From positions 310,001-374,000 of the forward strand of contig JBPOEZ010000003.1 in NCBI GenBank assembly GCA_051252005.1: a stretch of DNA of 64,000 bases, given 5' to 3'. Positions 8,582 to 16,843 of this stretch are shown here, one piece after another; position 1 is the first letter of the stretch, and every line of letters begins with the position of its first letter. The stretch is from JACOMS01 sp051252005. GTDB taxonomy: Bacteria; Pseudomonadota; Alphaproteobacteria; Caulobacterales; Maricaulaceae. The notes below the pieces were generated by a model. That model was not told where the DNA came from. It did not search any database and worked only from the letters and a program-made list of their open reading frames with translations. The position numbers and the translations under genes are program-made.

Positions 8582-10027
8582 CTACGCAGCCTTGCTGCCC
8601 TGAACATCATGGGCGGCGGGCTGCTTTTCTTGAACGGCAGTTGGTTTTTCGCCAACCGTTAAACTCAGACCGATACCAAAGACGGAGCCAATACCGGGTT
8701 GGCTCTTGAGCATGATGCTACCTCCCATGAAGGTAATAATTTCATCACTAATAGCTAGCCCTAGGCCAGTTCCCAGATTTTTCTGAGATGAACTTTTCGG
8801 ATCGGCAATCAAGGTTTCCGGGCTTTTTTGCGATGTGCCTTGTTCAACTTGCCCGAACCTCTGAAATACTCGCTCTGAATGCTCAGGCGCGATTCCCATA
8901 CCAGTATCAGACACACTTATTTGAAGCTGCATAGCATCAGCCCCTTTAAGACGCCCTCCAACCTCAACTGACACCGATCCTGTATCCGTAAATTTCAGGC
9001 CGTTGTGAACGAGATGCTTAAGAACCTGTCCCAATCGCCGTTCGTCGCCAATATAATATTCAGGTAGATGAACGGCGTACTTCAATGTCAAATCCAGCCC
9101 TTTCTTTTCAGCCAGCAGCTTAAAACTCGCCAACACAGATTCGCAAAGCGCTTTTAAATCAAAAACCTTTTCATCAAGGCTAAACTCACCGGTATCCAAA
9201 TTTGATAAATCCAATACATCCGTGGAAACTTGCAGGAGGCGTCTTGTACATTTATGGGCCAAGAGCGCATAATGATGCTCCTCTGGTTGCAAGTTCGATT
9301 TCGTAAGACGCTGCGTCGTGCCATACGCGCCCTTAAGCGGCGCGCGTAACTCATCATTAAATCTGGCAAGAAATTCTGCTTTTTCTTGGTTAGACTTTTT
9401 GGATGCGTCTAAAAGCGTTTCTAATTTTTGAAGCGTTCGGCTCACAAATACAGTAAGAAAAGTACCAACAATAGAACATAAAACTAGAGCCAAAGAAGCC
9501 TGCACTGCGCGCTGATAAATGCGGGTTTGGAAAAAATCAGCAGCGATCTGCGTTTCAGGTGCCGCTGTAGCAGAAATGTGATATAAGCCCCATATCAAAG
9601 CCGTTGATGTGACGAAATAGATGGGAATGGCGCGCCAACCACTTATAAACCCTACTCCCAAGGCACCTGCCATCAACAAAGGCAGCAATCCTGTATTAAT
9701 CCCGAAAGAATTCCCCACCGTAGTGGCTAATATGGCGCTATAAAGGATAATAACATAGGAGAGAGAGTAAAACGCAAACCACTTAATGTATCTCAGACTA
9801 TGCATAACACACAGAATGAGCGCTATCGATGTCAACGCGACCGTATGATCGCTTATCCATCGTTGATATGAGATCGTCATCACGACGATACTAATACACT
9901 GAGTAAATACAAGCGCCCACCCCGTGATATAAACTGTGCGGGCTCGCATCACATCGAAGGCGTTCGTTAAAACATCAAGCCTTAAAAAACGCTCATATGG
10001 TCCAAATTGAAAGATCACATCATCCAT
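8582..10027 (-). CDS. Membrane sensor histidine kinase-like protein, phospho-acceptor His replaced by Asp
   Basis: The 481-residue protein has about six membrane helices (residues 33-205), a linker coiled coil, a HisKA-like region (about 210-280) and a HATPase_c domain (about 320-455). The ATPase boxes look complete: N-box with HNGLKFT, G1 DTGMGIAP, F-box VFQRFGQVE, G2 GTGLGLAI. The H-box, however, reads FLARFNDELRAPL where the family has S-H-E-L-R; residue 225 is Asp (codon GAT at 9353-9355). Autophosphorylation at the usual site therefore looks impossible. No response regulator is adjacent. It could act as a pseudokinase partner of another kinase, bind nucleotide only, or be decaying; the intact frame argues against simple decay. 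Confidence 0.88.
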   Translation of the reverse strand: MDDVIFQFGPYERFLRLDVLTNAFDVMRARTVYITGWALVFTQCISIVVMTISYQRWISDHTVALTSIALILCVMHSLRYIKWFAFYSLSYVIILYSAILATTVGNSFGINTGLLPLLMAGALGVGFISGWRAIPIYFVTSTALIWGLYHISATAAPETQIAADFFQTRIYQRAVQASLALVLCSIVGTFLTVFVSRTLQKLETLLDASKKSNQEKAEFLARFNDELRAPLKGAYGTTQRLTKSNLQPEEHHYALLAHKCTRRLLQVSTDVLDLSNLDTGEFSLDEKVFDLKALCESVLASFKLLAEKKGLDLTLKYAVHLPEYYIGDERRLGQVLKHLVHNGLKFTDTGSVSVEVGGRLKGADAMQLQISVSDTGMGIAPEHSERVFQRFGQVEQGTSQKSPETLIADPKSSSQKNLGTGLGLAISDEIITFMGGSIMLKSQPGIGSVFGIGLSLTVGEKPTAVQEKQPAAHDVQGSKAA

Positions 10028-10136
10028 TATGTAGTTAAGATATTAACTCTAACTCTAAAATACAAAAAATAGATTAAGGACGAGGCCCATCATTCGAGAA
10101 TTTACATATAGCCCGCCTGCGGGCTTCGGAACAATT

Positions 10137-10745
10137 TTGCATGAAGATGAAAATCTTATCGTCGTCGACAAACCGTCTGGCCTCCTAAGCGTTCCGGGGA
10201 AGGCCGGGCATCATAAAGATAGCCTTGAATCCCGCCTGCGTGCCTATAATTCAGAAGTGCTACTCATCCACCGCCTAGATATGGCTACCTCTGGCGTTAT
10301 GGTCTTCGCAAAAACTGCCCATGCCCAGCGCCATATCGGTTTGCAGTTTGAGAAACGCTATACTGAGAAAAGCTACATAGCGCGCGTCGCCGGAAGCGTC
10401 AGGGGCGTCACGGGGCATATCAACCTACCGCTTATGACTGATTGGCCCAATAGGCCTCGGCAGGAAGTTAACTTTGATATTGGGAAATCCGCTCAGACAG
10501 ACTGGGAAGTTCTTGCCCAAGATGGAAAATCAACCCGCATAGCCCTCTACCCCAAAACAGGCAGATCTCATCAATTACGTGTCCACATGCTCGAAATGGG
10601 GCACCCAATATTAGGAGATCGTCTTTACGCCCCAGACGCAATTTTTGAGGCTGCCAACAGATTACAACTCCATGCTGAGATATTGAAACTTCGGCATCCT
10701 GTAGGTGGCGAGTGGATGACCTTCACCGCGCCCTGCCCGTTTTAA
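10137..10745 (+). CDS. rluA: RluA-family pseudouridine synthase (23S rRNA/tRNA)
   Basis: The product isomerises uridine to pseudouridine and is close to E. coli RluA (23S U746, tRNA U32). Motifs are VVDKPSGLLSVPGK, the catalytic HRLDMATSG (Asp nucleophile), TGRSHQLRVHM and GHPILGDRLYA. Coordinates begin at TTG 10137, the first conventional start in frame, with GGA six bases upstream. Homology continues further upstream: the frame back to about 10089 reads IREFTYSPPAGFGTIL, matching the Y-x-P-P stretch at the RluA N-terminus, with no ATG, GTG or TTG before it. AAGGA at 10076-10080 lies eight bases before ATC 10089 and eleven before ATT 10092. The true start is thus probably a rare codon there. 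The last 44 bases of the gene are duplicated at 11511-11554. Confidence 0.9.
   Translation: MHEDENLIVVDKPSGLLSVPGKAGHHKDSLESRLRAYNSEVLLIHRLDMATSGVMVFAKTAHAQRHIGLQFEKRYTEKSYIARVAGSVRGVTGHINLPLMTDWPNRPRQEVNFDIGKSAQTDWEVLAQDGKSTRIALYPKTGRSHQLRVHMLEMGHPILGDRLYAPDAIFEAANRLQLHAEILKLRHPVGGEWMTFTAPCPF
10702..10745 (+). repeat. Direct repeat copy 1: 3' end of rluA
   Basis: This 44-base stretch, the last codons and stop of rluA, recurs at 11511-11554 with 40 of 44 bases identical. The two copies bracket the short-chain dehydrogenase gene, like the target or crossover duplication left by an insertion. Confidence 0.85.
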
Positions 10746-10769
10746 TTTTTTATCGGAGGTTTATCTAGT

Positions 10770-11513
10770 TTGACATACTTAGAAAATTTTGAAGGCCCTA
10801 TTAGAGCGGTCATTGTAGGCGCGTCAGGTGGAATTGGCCAAGCGCTCACTGAAGCACTTTTAGGGGATGAAAGGCTTGAAACACTCTACCTCCTTTCTCG
10901 TTCAGAACCTAAGTCTCGCTCAGAAAAAACCGTCTATTTGCCGACAGATATTACCAATGAATCTGACATTAAAAACACATCCAGCATAATAAAAAAAGGC
11001 GGCCCTCTCACGCTTGTTACTATTGCATCGGGTTTTCTTCATGACGAAACGTTCGGGCCAGAAAAAACCATTAGGTCTCTCTCTTTTGAATCATTGAATG
11101 CAAACTTTAACGTGAATTGCTTTGGACCCGCTATTTTGGCTAAATACTTATTGCCTTTAATGGACCGAAAACAGCGAACTGCCTTTACTGTACTGTCGGC
11201 ACGCGTTGGATCCATATCAGATAATCGGCTCGGAGGTTGGTACGCTTACCGAGCTTCAAAGTCGGCCCTAAATATGATCATCAAAACTCTCTCGATAGAA
11301 TTTTCGCATCGCTATAAAAACTTAACAATCATGGGGCTGCACCCAGGCACCGTTAATACAGACCTATCTGAACCCTTCCAAGGCAACGTTCCAGAAGGAA
11401 AATTATTCACGGCCGAGTTTAGTGCTGTTCAGTTATTGACTATAATCAATGAAAGCGGACCGGAACATTCAGGCACGTTGCGCGCGTGGGATGGCCAAAC
11501 CGTTCCATTCTAG
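10770..11513 (+). CDS. Short-chain dehydrogenase/reductase, CsgA-like
   Basis: The 247-residue protein is a classical SDR oxidoreductase. It has the Rossmann glycine motif GASGGIGQA at about residue 17, NVNCFGP in the core, a serine in VLSARVGS and the catalytic YRASK motif. The substrate is not evident; the general look is of C-factor/YgfF-like SDRs. The start is TTG 10770, with a good Shine-Dalgarno CGGAGGT (10754-10760) nine bases upstream. The gene seems more A+T-rich than its neighbours and is flanked by direct copies of the rluA tail; its own stop codon is the first three bases of the second copy. That suggests it was inserted between rluA and hdaA. Confidence 0.88.
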   Translation: MTYLENFEGPIRAVIVGASGGIGQALTEALLGDERLETLYLLSRSEPKSRSEKTVYLPTDITNESDIKNTSSIIKKGGPLTLVTIASGFLHDETFGPEKTIRSLSFESLNANFNVNCFGPAILAKYLLPLMDRKQRTAFTVLSARVGSISDNRLGGWYAYRASKSALNMIIKTLSIEFSHRYKNLTIMGLHPGTVNTDLSEPFQGNVPEGKLFTAEFSAVQLLTIINESGPEHSGTLRAWDGQTVPF

Positions 11514-11554
11514 GTGACGAGTAAATGACGTTCACCGCGCCCTGCCCGTTTTAA
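11511..11554 (+). repeat. Direct repeat copy 2: duplicated rluA tail
   Basis: This copy matches 10702-10745 at 40 of 44 positions. It still encodes the terminal residues MTFTAPCPF and a TAA in the old frame, but a TAA has replaced the TGG codon. It begins at the SDR stop codon and overlaps the last three bases of hdaA on the other strand. Confidence 0.85.
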
Positions 11555-12249
11555 CTCTCAAACAAAGAAAAACTCTGAGGCTCGCGTTGATTTTTGATGA
11601 AGGCAGCAACAAAGCTACGCGTAACATCGCGTTTCGCTTGTCTCGCAGCTAAATCTATACCCGCCACCAAACCGCGTAATGATGGGATCGAGCGCGTCTC
11701 ATGCTTGATAAGGTAATCAACGACATCCGCTTTCACGTTACGTCCTTGGTCTTCGAAGAGTTTGCGGATGATAGCCTCAAGAATGAGATCATCGGCCTCC
11801 TCAAGCAAGCTAATGGGAGTATTCACAAGGCGCGAGCGTAAATCAGGCAAATCGATCTGCCAGAATTGCGGAGCCTCTCTCGCGGCTAACATCAAACCCG
11901 ATATATGTCCTGCAAGCGCCTTGTTCATCAGGGCGAACACATCAGCCTCGGCTGCCACGTCGGCATGATCGAGGAAGACGCAGTTTTGCTCATCACCAGA
12001 AATATTGATTGAACTTTTCCCGTCCAAAACCCGCCCCTTATGAGCTTGTGCCCAAGCGCGGCCTAAATGGGTCTTGCCGCTACCTTTTGGCCCGCACAAG
12101 ATCAACAAAGGTGATGGCCAGTCGGGCCAAGCGGACACAGCATTATAAGCCGCGTGATTGCACTCTCCAGCCTCGAATGACGCAAAGCTCATGTCGGCAA
12201 GAGGCGTTAAATCTAGCGGTATTTGCGGGGCAGTAGGCTCGCTCATCAT
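11551..12249 (-). CDS. hdaA: HdaA-like DnaA regulatory AAA+ protein
   Basis: The 232-residue protein resembles HdaA/Hda, which with the sliding clamp stimulates ATP hydrolysis by DnaA to prevent re-initiation of replication. A clamp-binding peptide QIPLDL is at residues 9-14, followed by an AAA+ ATPase part with Walker A GPKGSGKT at 53-60 and a Walker B-like CVFLDHADV, in which His follows the aspartate. The C-terminal arginine-containing SLRGLVAGID fits the box VII region. Length fits the family. No clear Shine-Dalgarno is seen; ATG 12249 and 12246 are both possible. The DUF2066 gene lies 15 bases upstream on the same strand, so the two probably form an operon. Confidence 0.88.
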   Translation of the reverse strand: MMSEPTAPQIPLDLTPLADMSFASFEAGECNHAAYNAVSAWPDWPSPLLILCGPKGSGKTHLGRAWAQAHKGRVLDGKSSINISGDEQNCVFLDHADVAAEADVFALMNKALAGHISGLMLAAREAPQFWQIDLPDLRSRLVNTPISLLEEADDLILEAIIRKLFEDQGRNVKADVVDYLIKHETRSIPSLRGLVAGIDLAARQAKRDVTRSFVAAFIKNQREPQSFSLFES

Positions 12250-12264
12250 GTAATCAGTGTATGA

Positions 12265-13314
12265 TTAAAAGCGGCCAGAACGGGATAAGACTAGACCCAG
12301 TTCAGGGTCGCGTCGAATGTTCACACCTTTAAACGCAAGTTCGTTGCTTAGCCGGTTTAGATCTCCGCCGTAAGTCAACGTCATCAAGGCGCCGTCCTTT
12401 GACAGAGCGTCCAAACGCGCGTCCTGAATTTGCGCAGAGCCATTAATAGCATCCTGCAACCGTAGCCACTCATCATGAGAACGGTAAAGAACGGACACGG
12501 TCATGCTTTCTGCGTTCTGCGCCAAAGATACAGAGGCCTGTTTCCAATCGGACTCGAGTGCTTCGACAACAGCCCATGACGCCTGATTATAATCACCGCC
12601 CGTAACAGTTCCTAAATCGCGTGTTTGGCCCGTATCCAAGGCAACATCTGTCAATTTCACACGCAGACCAGACCCGCCCGGAGAGGCTTCTGCAATAAGA
12701 ATTTGCGCAAGCCCGTACCGGCTACCAATAGCCCGTAAAGCATCCATATTTACCGAGCGCGCAGCATTGGCATTGATGAAGTTTTCTGCCCCGTCACCGG
12801 CCCTAATCGCGCGAAGCGGTGTTAGCGAATAAGCAAACGCATCATTTTGCATAGCGCTGTTCCAGCCATTCGCCGCCCATAAATCTTGGCCGCCGAGGAT
12901 TGGCAGAACCAACCGCTCGCGTGATTGCGTTGAAATCATAGTCAGGCCCTGGCTTTGCAGGGTTGCCTGAACTTGAGACGGATTGAAGGCCACGGTAATG
13001 TCGCCCAAATATCGATTGGCAGACCGTTTTTCGTTCGCCACTTCGAGCGCGCGGATCATTCGCGCAATCGTTTGCGTATCAAGCGGCACAAATTGCTTGC
13101 TGGCGCGTTCGCTTTTCAATGTCAGCCGATCGATTAGAACCTGCGCGGCCAAAGCTTGTCCTTCGGACATCGCCTCAGTTTGCGCGGCAATAGCCGTGCC
13201 CCCTGTCGCATCGACGGGTACGCCTGCAACTGTGAACGGGTCGGCAGCCATAGCTGCCGTAGCGTGTGCAAGCAGTCCAAAAACGGCTAAACGTGAGAAT
13301 ATTCTTTTAATCAT
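12265..13314 (-). CDS. DUF2066-domain exported protein
   Basis: The 349-residue protein has a Sec-type signal peptide (LAVFGLLAHATAAMA-AD, cleavage near residue 23) and then the DUF2066 region starting DPFTVAGVPVDATGGTAIAAQTEAM. The domain is found in many proteobacterial periplasmic proteins of unknown function, often next to genes for purine synthesis and the DnaA regulator, as here. No catalytic motif is visible. It is divergent from purM, with a 160-base shared upstream region, and is followed by hdaA after 15 bases. Confidence 0.88.
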   Translation of the reverse strand: MIKRIFSRLAVFGLLAHATAAMAADPFTVAGVPVDATGGTAIAAQTEAMSEGQALAAQVLIDRLTLKSERASKQFVPLDTQTIARMIRALEVANEKRSANRYLGDITVAFNPSQVQATLQSQGLTMISTQSRERLVLPILGGQDLWAANGWNSAMQNDAFAYSLTPLRAIRAGDGAENFINANAARSVNMDALRAIGSRYGLAQILIAEASPGGSGLRVKLTDVALDTGQTRDLGTVTGGDYNQASWAVVEALESDWKQASVSLAQNAESMTVSVLYRSHDEWLRLQDAINGSAQIQDARLDALSKDGALMTLTYGGDLNRLSNELAFKGVNIRRDPELGLVLSRSGRF

Positions 13315-13474
13315 GACCCTAGCTCCATACGCTGTGAATATACAGGTTTCACCCGCTTTGAAAGCGTTCTAAGCAGGAAACGTCTGGATTAAAACTTGCC
13401 ACAATGGCATTTTTAAGGTTGATAACGCGCAAAGCGGCGAATCTGGGTCTAGCAGCCGCTAATAAGGAGCTCCC

Positions 13475-14506
13475 ATGTCGGACACATCCCCAAAACAAGG
13501 TCTCACCTACGAAGATGCAGGCGTGAGCATTGATGCAGGCGACGCCCTAATTTCTCGCATTAAGCCTCTTGCAAAATCCACCCGCCGTTCCGGCGCAGAT
13601 GTTGCCCTTGGCGGATTTGGCGGAGCCTTTGACCTTAAAGCTGCAGGTTTCAAAGACCCTGTTCTTATCTCAGGCACAGACGGCGTTGGCACGAAACTTC
13701 GCATCGCCATTGATACAGGCATCCTCAATACGGTTGGAATTGACCTTGTCGCTATGTGCGTGAATGACGTTTTGGCACAAGGTGCTGAGCCGTTGTTCTT
13801 TTTAGATTACTTCGCGACAGGACGTCTCGACGCGGACAAAGCTGAAGCCGTGATCTCTGGCATTGCGGATGGGTGCCGCCAAGCGGGCGCAGCGCTCATT
13901 GGCGGAGAAACTGCTGAAATGCCCGGCATGTATGAAGGCGAAGATTTTGACCTCGCAGGTTTTGTTGTCGGCGCGGCGGAGCGCGACGCGCTACTCCCAC
14001 GCGAAGACGATATGAAAGCCGGAGATACGTTGATCGGGATTATGTCAAGCGGTCCACATTCCAACGGTTATTCCCTGATCCGTAAAATTGTAGATATTTC
14101 TGGCCTGACGTGGAAAGACCCTGCGCCTTTCGCGCCGGAGAAATCACTCGCAGAAGCCTTATTAGAGCCAACGAAAATCTATATTAAATCCGTCCTGCCG
14201 CTTATACGCGCGGGCCAGATTAAAGGGCTTGCCCACATCACAGGCGGCGGCCTTACCGAGAATACACCGCGTATGCTTCCAGACCGTCTCGCGCCCGTCA
14301 TTGATATGACCGCATGGGACCGCCCTGCTTTGTTCACATGGCTTCAAGAAACCGGGAATGTTGATGAGGCCGAAATGCAGCGCGCCTTTAACTGCGGCAT
14401 CGGCATTGTTCTCGCCGTCGCCCCCGAAGTGGCCAAAGACGTGATCAACGCGCTTCAAGCCTCTGGCGAAACGGCGATGATCATTGGCGAGCTAAAAAAC
14501 AGCTAA
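13475..14506 (+). CDS. purM: Phosphoribosylformylglycinamidine cyclo-ligase
   Basis: PurM converts FGAM to aminoimidazole ribonucleotide with ATP in de novo purine synthesis. The 343-residue protein shows LTYEDAGVSIDAGDALI at the start, LISGTDGVGTKL, a metal/ATP-binding acidic DLVAMCVNDVLAQGAEPLFFLDY segment and GLAHITGGGLTENTPRMLP. The ATG follows AAGGAG (TAAGGAGCTCCC). Its stop overlaps the purN start by one base, giving translational coupling with the preceding step in the pathway. Confidence 0.97.
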   Translation: MSDTSPKQGLTYEDAGVSIDAGDALISRIKPLAKSTRRSGADVALGGFGGAFDLKAAGFKDPVLISGTDGVGTKLRIAIDTGILNTVGIDLVAMCVNDVLAQGAEPLFFLDYFATGRLDADKAEAVISGIADGCRQAGAALIGGETAEMPGMYEGEDFDLAGFVVGAAERDALLPREDDMKAGDTLIGIMSSGPHSNGYSLIRKIVDISGLTWKDPAPFAPEKSLAEALLEPTKIYIKSVLPLIRAGQIKGLAHITGGGLTENTPRMLPDRLAPVIDMTAWDRPALFTWLQETGNVDEAEMQRAFNCGIGIVLAVAPEVAKDVINALQASGETAMIIGELKNS

Positions 14507-15093
14507 TGCCTCGCAAAATACGTACGGCTGTTCTTATCTCTGGACGCGGCTCCAACATGGTGGCGCTTGCCAAAGCCGCGCAGGCCGCAGACTACCCTGC
14601 TGAAATCGCTCTGGTGATCTCAAACAGGCCAAAAGCGGCCGGACTTCAAAAAGCTAAAGAGCTTGGCATTCCAGCGTTGGCTATAGACCACAAACAGTAC
14701 GCGACGCGCGAAGCGTTCGAACACGCGCTCCATGCCGCGCTTATAGAAGCTAAAATAGAACTTGTCTGTTGCGCTGGCTTTATGCGGGTCATGACCTCAT
14801 GGATTACCGCACTCTGGCCTGGCAAAATGCTCAACATTCACCCGTCTTTACTGCCTAAATATAAAGGCCTTCATACCCATAAACGCGCCCTAGAAAACGG
14901 CGACTCGGTTCACGGTTGCACGGTGCATTTCGTTTCCGAGGAATTGGACGGAGGCGCGGTTATTGCACAGGCCCAAATCGATGTAAGAGACGGTGATACG
15001 GCGGATAGCCTCGCCGCCAAGCTCATCCCCATAGAGCATAGTCTCTATGTACAAGCCTTGCAGGATGTTGCGGCTAAATTAGCACAAACTTAA
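14506..15093 (+). CDS. purN: Phosphoribosylglycinamide formyltransferase
   Basis: PurN transfers a formyl group from 10-formyltetrahydrofolate to GAR in purine synthesis. The 195-residue protein carries ISGRGSNMVAL at the N-terminus, the folate-site stretch CAGFMRVM, and NIHPSLLPKYKGLHTHKRALENG with the catalytic Asn and His, followed by HFVSEELDGG with the conserved Asp. It overlaps purM by one base (TAATG) and ends the operon. Confidence 0.97.
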   Translation: MPRKIRTAVLISGRGSNMVALAKAAQAADYPAEIALVISNRPKAAGLQKAKELGIPALAIDHKQYATREAFEHALHAALIEAKIELVCCAGFMRVMTSWITALWPGKMLNIHPSLLPKYKGLHTHKRALENGDSVHGCTVHFVSEELDGGAVIAQAQIDVRDGDTADSLAAKLIPIEHSLYVQALQDVAAKLAQT

Positions 15094-15151
15094 GCCTATT
15101 TTTATTTCCACATCCTATGGTCTCCAGATAAATAATGTGGAGAACATAGAG

Positions 15152-16270
15152 ATGAGCCTTTGGAAAAGGCGGCTTTACCGTGGGGGATTGGCCGCTTTCA
15201 TCACGCAGATTCTAGCAATCTTGATGTGCGCTCCGGCTCTAGCCCATGAACGCTGGGTCTTAACGCCTGACCAAATGCGCGAGCTAAACGAAGCGCCTAA
15301 GCCTGAAATCTACACATCTTTTACCTTTGAAGGCACCGCCGTATTACTGTTTTTCGGAAGCATTTTAGCCGGCTTGATTTACGTCCATTATTTCCGGCAT
15401 CCGGATAAATGGCTCTTGATGTTATCGGGCCGCATGCAAAGGTTCGTAGAATGGATACAACCTATTCTAAGGCTCACACTGGGCTGGACATTGATTGCGT
15501 CCGCCCTCGGACTCGTTCCGCGCCTTGGAAACTCCCCTATGGCCTACCCGACATTTTTAGCCCCCGATCTGGAATTGGCAATTTTAGGCCCCGGTTGGCA
15601 CTGGCTTATTTGGGCCGAGCTGGCTTTAGGATTTTGGTTCATGTCCGGACTTTGGACACGAGTGGCCGCCTCCGTCATGCTCTTAGCTATCCATTTAGCC
15701 CTCGGATTATACGGCGAGCCGTTCCTAGCCTATTATCCAACCTTTTTAGGCATCGCAATCTATTTGCTCTTTCGTGGCGGCGGACGCGGAACCATGCAAA
15801 CTCGAACGCTTTTTGGACTTCAGCCCATAGTCGATTGGCTTCACGAAACCCCCATGCGTTACCCGCAATATATGCTACGGATTCTAGCTGGACTTAATTT
15901 CATTTATTTGGGGGTCTGGTTTAAAATTTTACAACCCAACCTCGCCGTCGGCCTTATCAACATTTACCAGGTACCTATTTTCAGCGAAGCACCAGAGTTC
16001 TTTACGCTTATCATGGCCTGCGTTGAAATCGTGGCTGGGATAGCCATCATGGCAGGCATTCTCATACGCCCTGCCTCTCTCTTCCTTTTCTTTGCCTTCT
16101 TCTTTTTCGCAACCTTTTTGCCAGAAGGCTACGATGCACATCTCGCATTTTACGGCGTCCTGATGGCCTTCTTACTTGGCGGACCCGGACGTCTCACTTC
16201 AACAGGTATTTATCAGAGAAAGACAAATAATGCCGCGCTCTCAAAACGGCTCCAGGCCTTTATCAACTAA
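15152..16270 (+). CDS. DoxX-family multi-helix membrane protein
   Basis: The 372-residue protein has an N-terminal signal-like helix ending near AHERWVLTPDQ, then about eight membrane helices. Residues 240-350 (YMLRILAGLNFIYLGVWFK...MAGILIRPASLFLFF) resemble DoxX/SURF4-type domains. ATG 15152 has GGAG nine bases upstream; a GTG at 15137 lies inside that Shine-Dalgarno and is less likely. The next gene starts inside its last 41 bases. The family is implicated in membrane redox functions in some bacteria, but no specific role can be claimed here. Confidence 0.8.
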   Translation: MSLWKRRLYRGGLAAFITQILAILMCAPALAHERWVLTPDQMRELNEAPKPEIYTSFTFEGTAVLLFFGSILAGLIYVHYFRHPDKWLLMLSGRMQRFVEWIQPILRLTLGWTLIASALGLVPRLGNSPMAYPTFLAPDLELAILGPGWHWLIWAELALGFWFMSGLWTRVAASVMLLAIHLALGLYGEPFLAYYPTFLGIAIYLLFRGGGRGTMQTRTLFGLQPIVDWLHETPMRYPQYMLRILAGLNFIYLGVWFKILQPNLAVGLINIYQVPIFSEAPEFFTLIMACVEIVAGIAIMAGILIRPASLFLFFAFFFFATFLPEGYDAHLAFYGVLMAFLLGGPGRLTSTGIYQRKTNNAALSKRLQAFIN

Positions 16271-16703
16271 AGACAAGTTCACGCTTGCCGCGATTGCTCT
16301 GTGTATTACCGCCGTGCTCATGCTCATGCGCATGGATACGGCGAGCTGGGCCTTTAACTATGAAGACCATTTCATTGAAATAACCGAAACAGCCCCGCCG
16401 CCCAAACTCGACTTTACATTAACGCAAACTGACGAAGGTACTGTCAGTGTTGTTTTAGACTTAGAGAACATCTCTCTCGTCGAGTTTTGCAGCGGAAAAG
16501 ATCAAGGTCTTGCGAAAGGTCATGCCCATGTCTTTGTAGACGGAAAGAAACAGGGCAGTTTTTACATCATGGAATATACTCTAGCGAACCTACCCAAAGG
16601 CATCCACACAGTCACGGTTAGCCTGAACCAACCACCCTCTCATAAAGTCCTGTCCTGGAAGGGTGCTCCCGTTTCAGTGACAAAGTCCTTTACAGTAACG
16701 TAG
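16230..16703 (+). CDS. Small membrane-anchored extracytoplasmic protein of unknown function
   Basis: The 157-residue product has a basic N-terminus, one membrane helix (about residues 17-36, FTLAAIALCITAVLMLM) and then a beta-rich domain of about 115 residues. The domain contains AKGHAHVFVDGKKQGSFYI and LANLPKGIHTVTVSLN; the histidines could bind metal. The start overlaps the DoxX-family gene by 41 bases, so the two are cotranscribed. The chosen ATG (MPRSQNGS) puts positive residues ahead of the helix. I do not recognise a named family. Confidence 0.72.
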   Translation: MPRSQNGSRPLSTKDKFTLAAIALCITAVLMLMRMDTASWAFNYEDHFIEITETAPPPKLDFTLTQTDEGTVSVVLDLENISLVEFCSGKDQGLAKGHAHVFVDGKKQGSFYIMEYTLANLPKGIHTVTVSLNQPPSHKVLSWKGAPVSVTKSFTVT

Positions 16704-16772
16704 CTTCAACATGCCATCATAAGAGAAACTTGCGCCAAATATTAAGGCTTTATCAATACTTTAGACACGATT

Positions 16773-16792
16773 GGTTAACTCTGTTGTTAACC
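16773..16792. promoter_or_regulatory. Perfect inverted repeat upstream of the haloperoxidase gene
   Basis: GGTTAAC at 16773-16779 and GTTAACC at 16786-16792 are exact inverted copies separated by six bases. The element lies about 50 bases before the haloperoxidase start, where an operator would sit. The TTAA pair is spaced by eight, not seven, bases, so it is not a clean CtrA site. Confidence 0.4.
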
Positions 16793-16843
16793 CGATTTTA
16801 GATTTTGTTATCCATACAACTTAAAACTTCTGTGGGTAACGAA

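Noticed and set aside
16742..16756. TTAA-N7-TCAA near the haloperoxidase gene
   Set aside because: One half-site deviates from the CtrA pattern, so it was not annotated.
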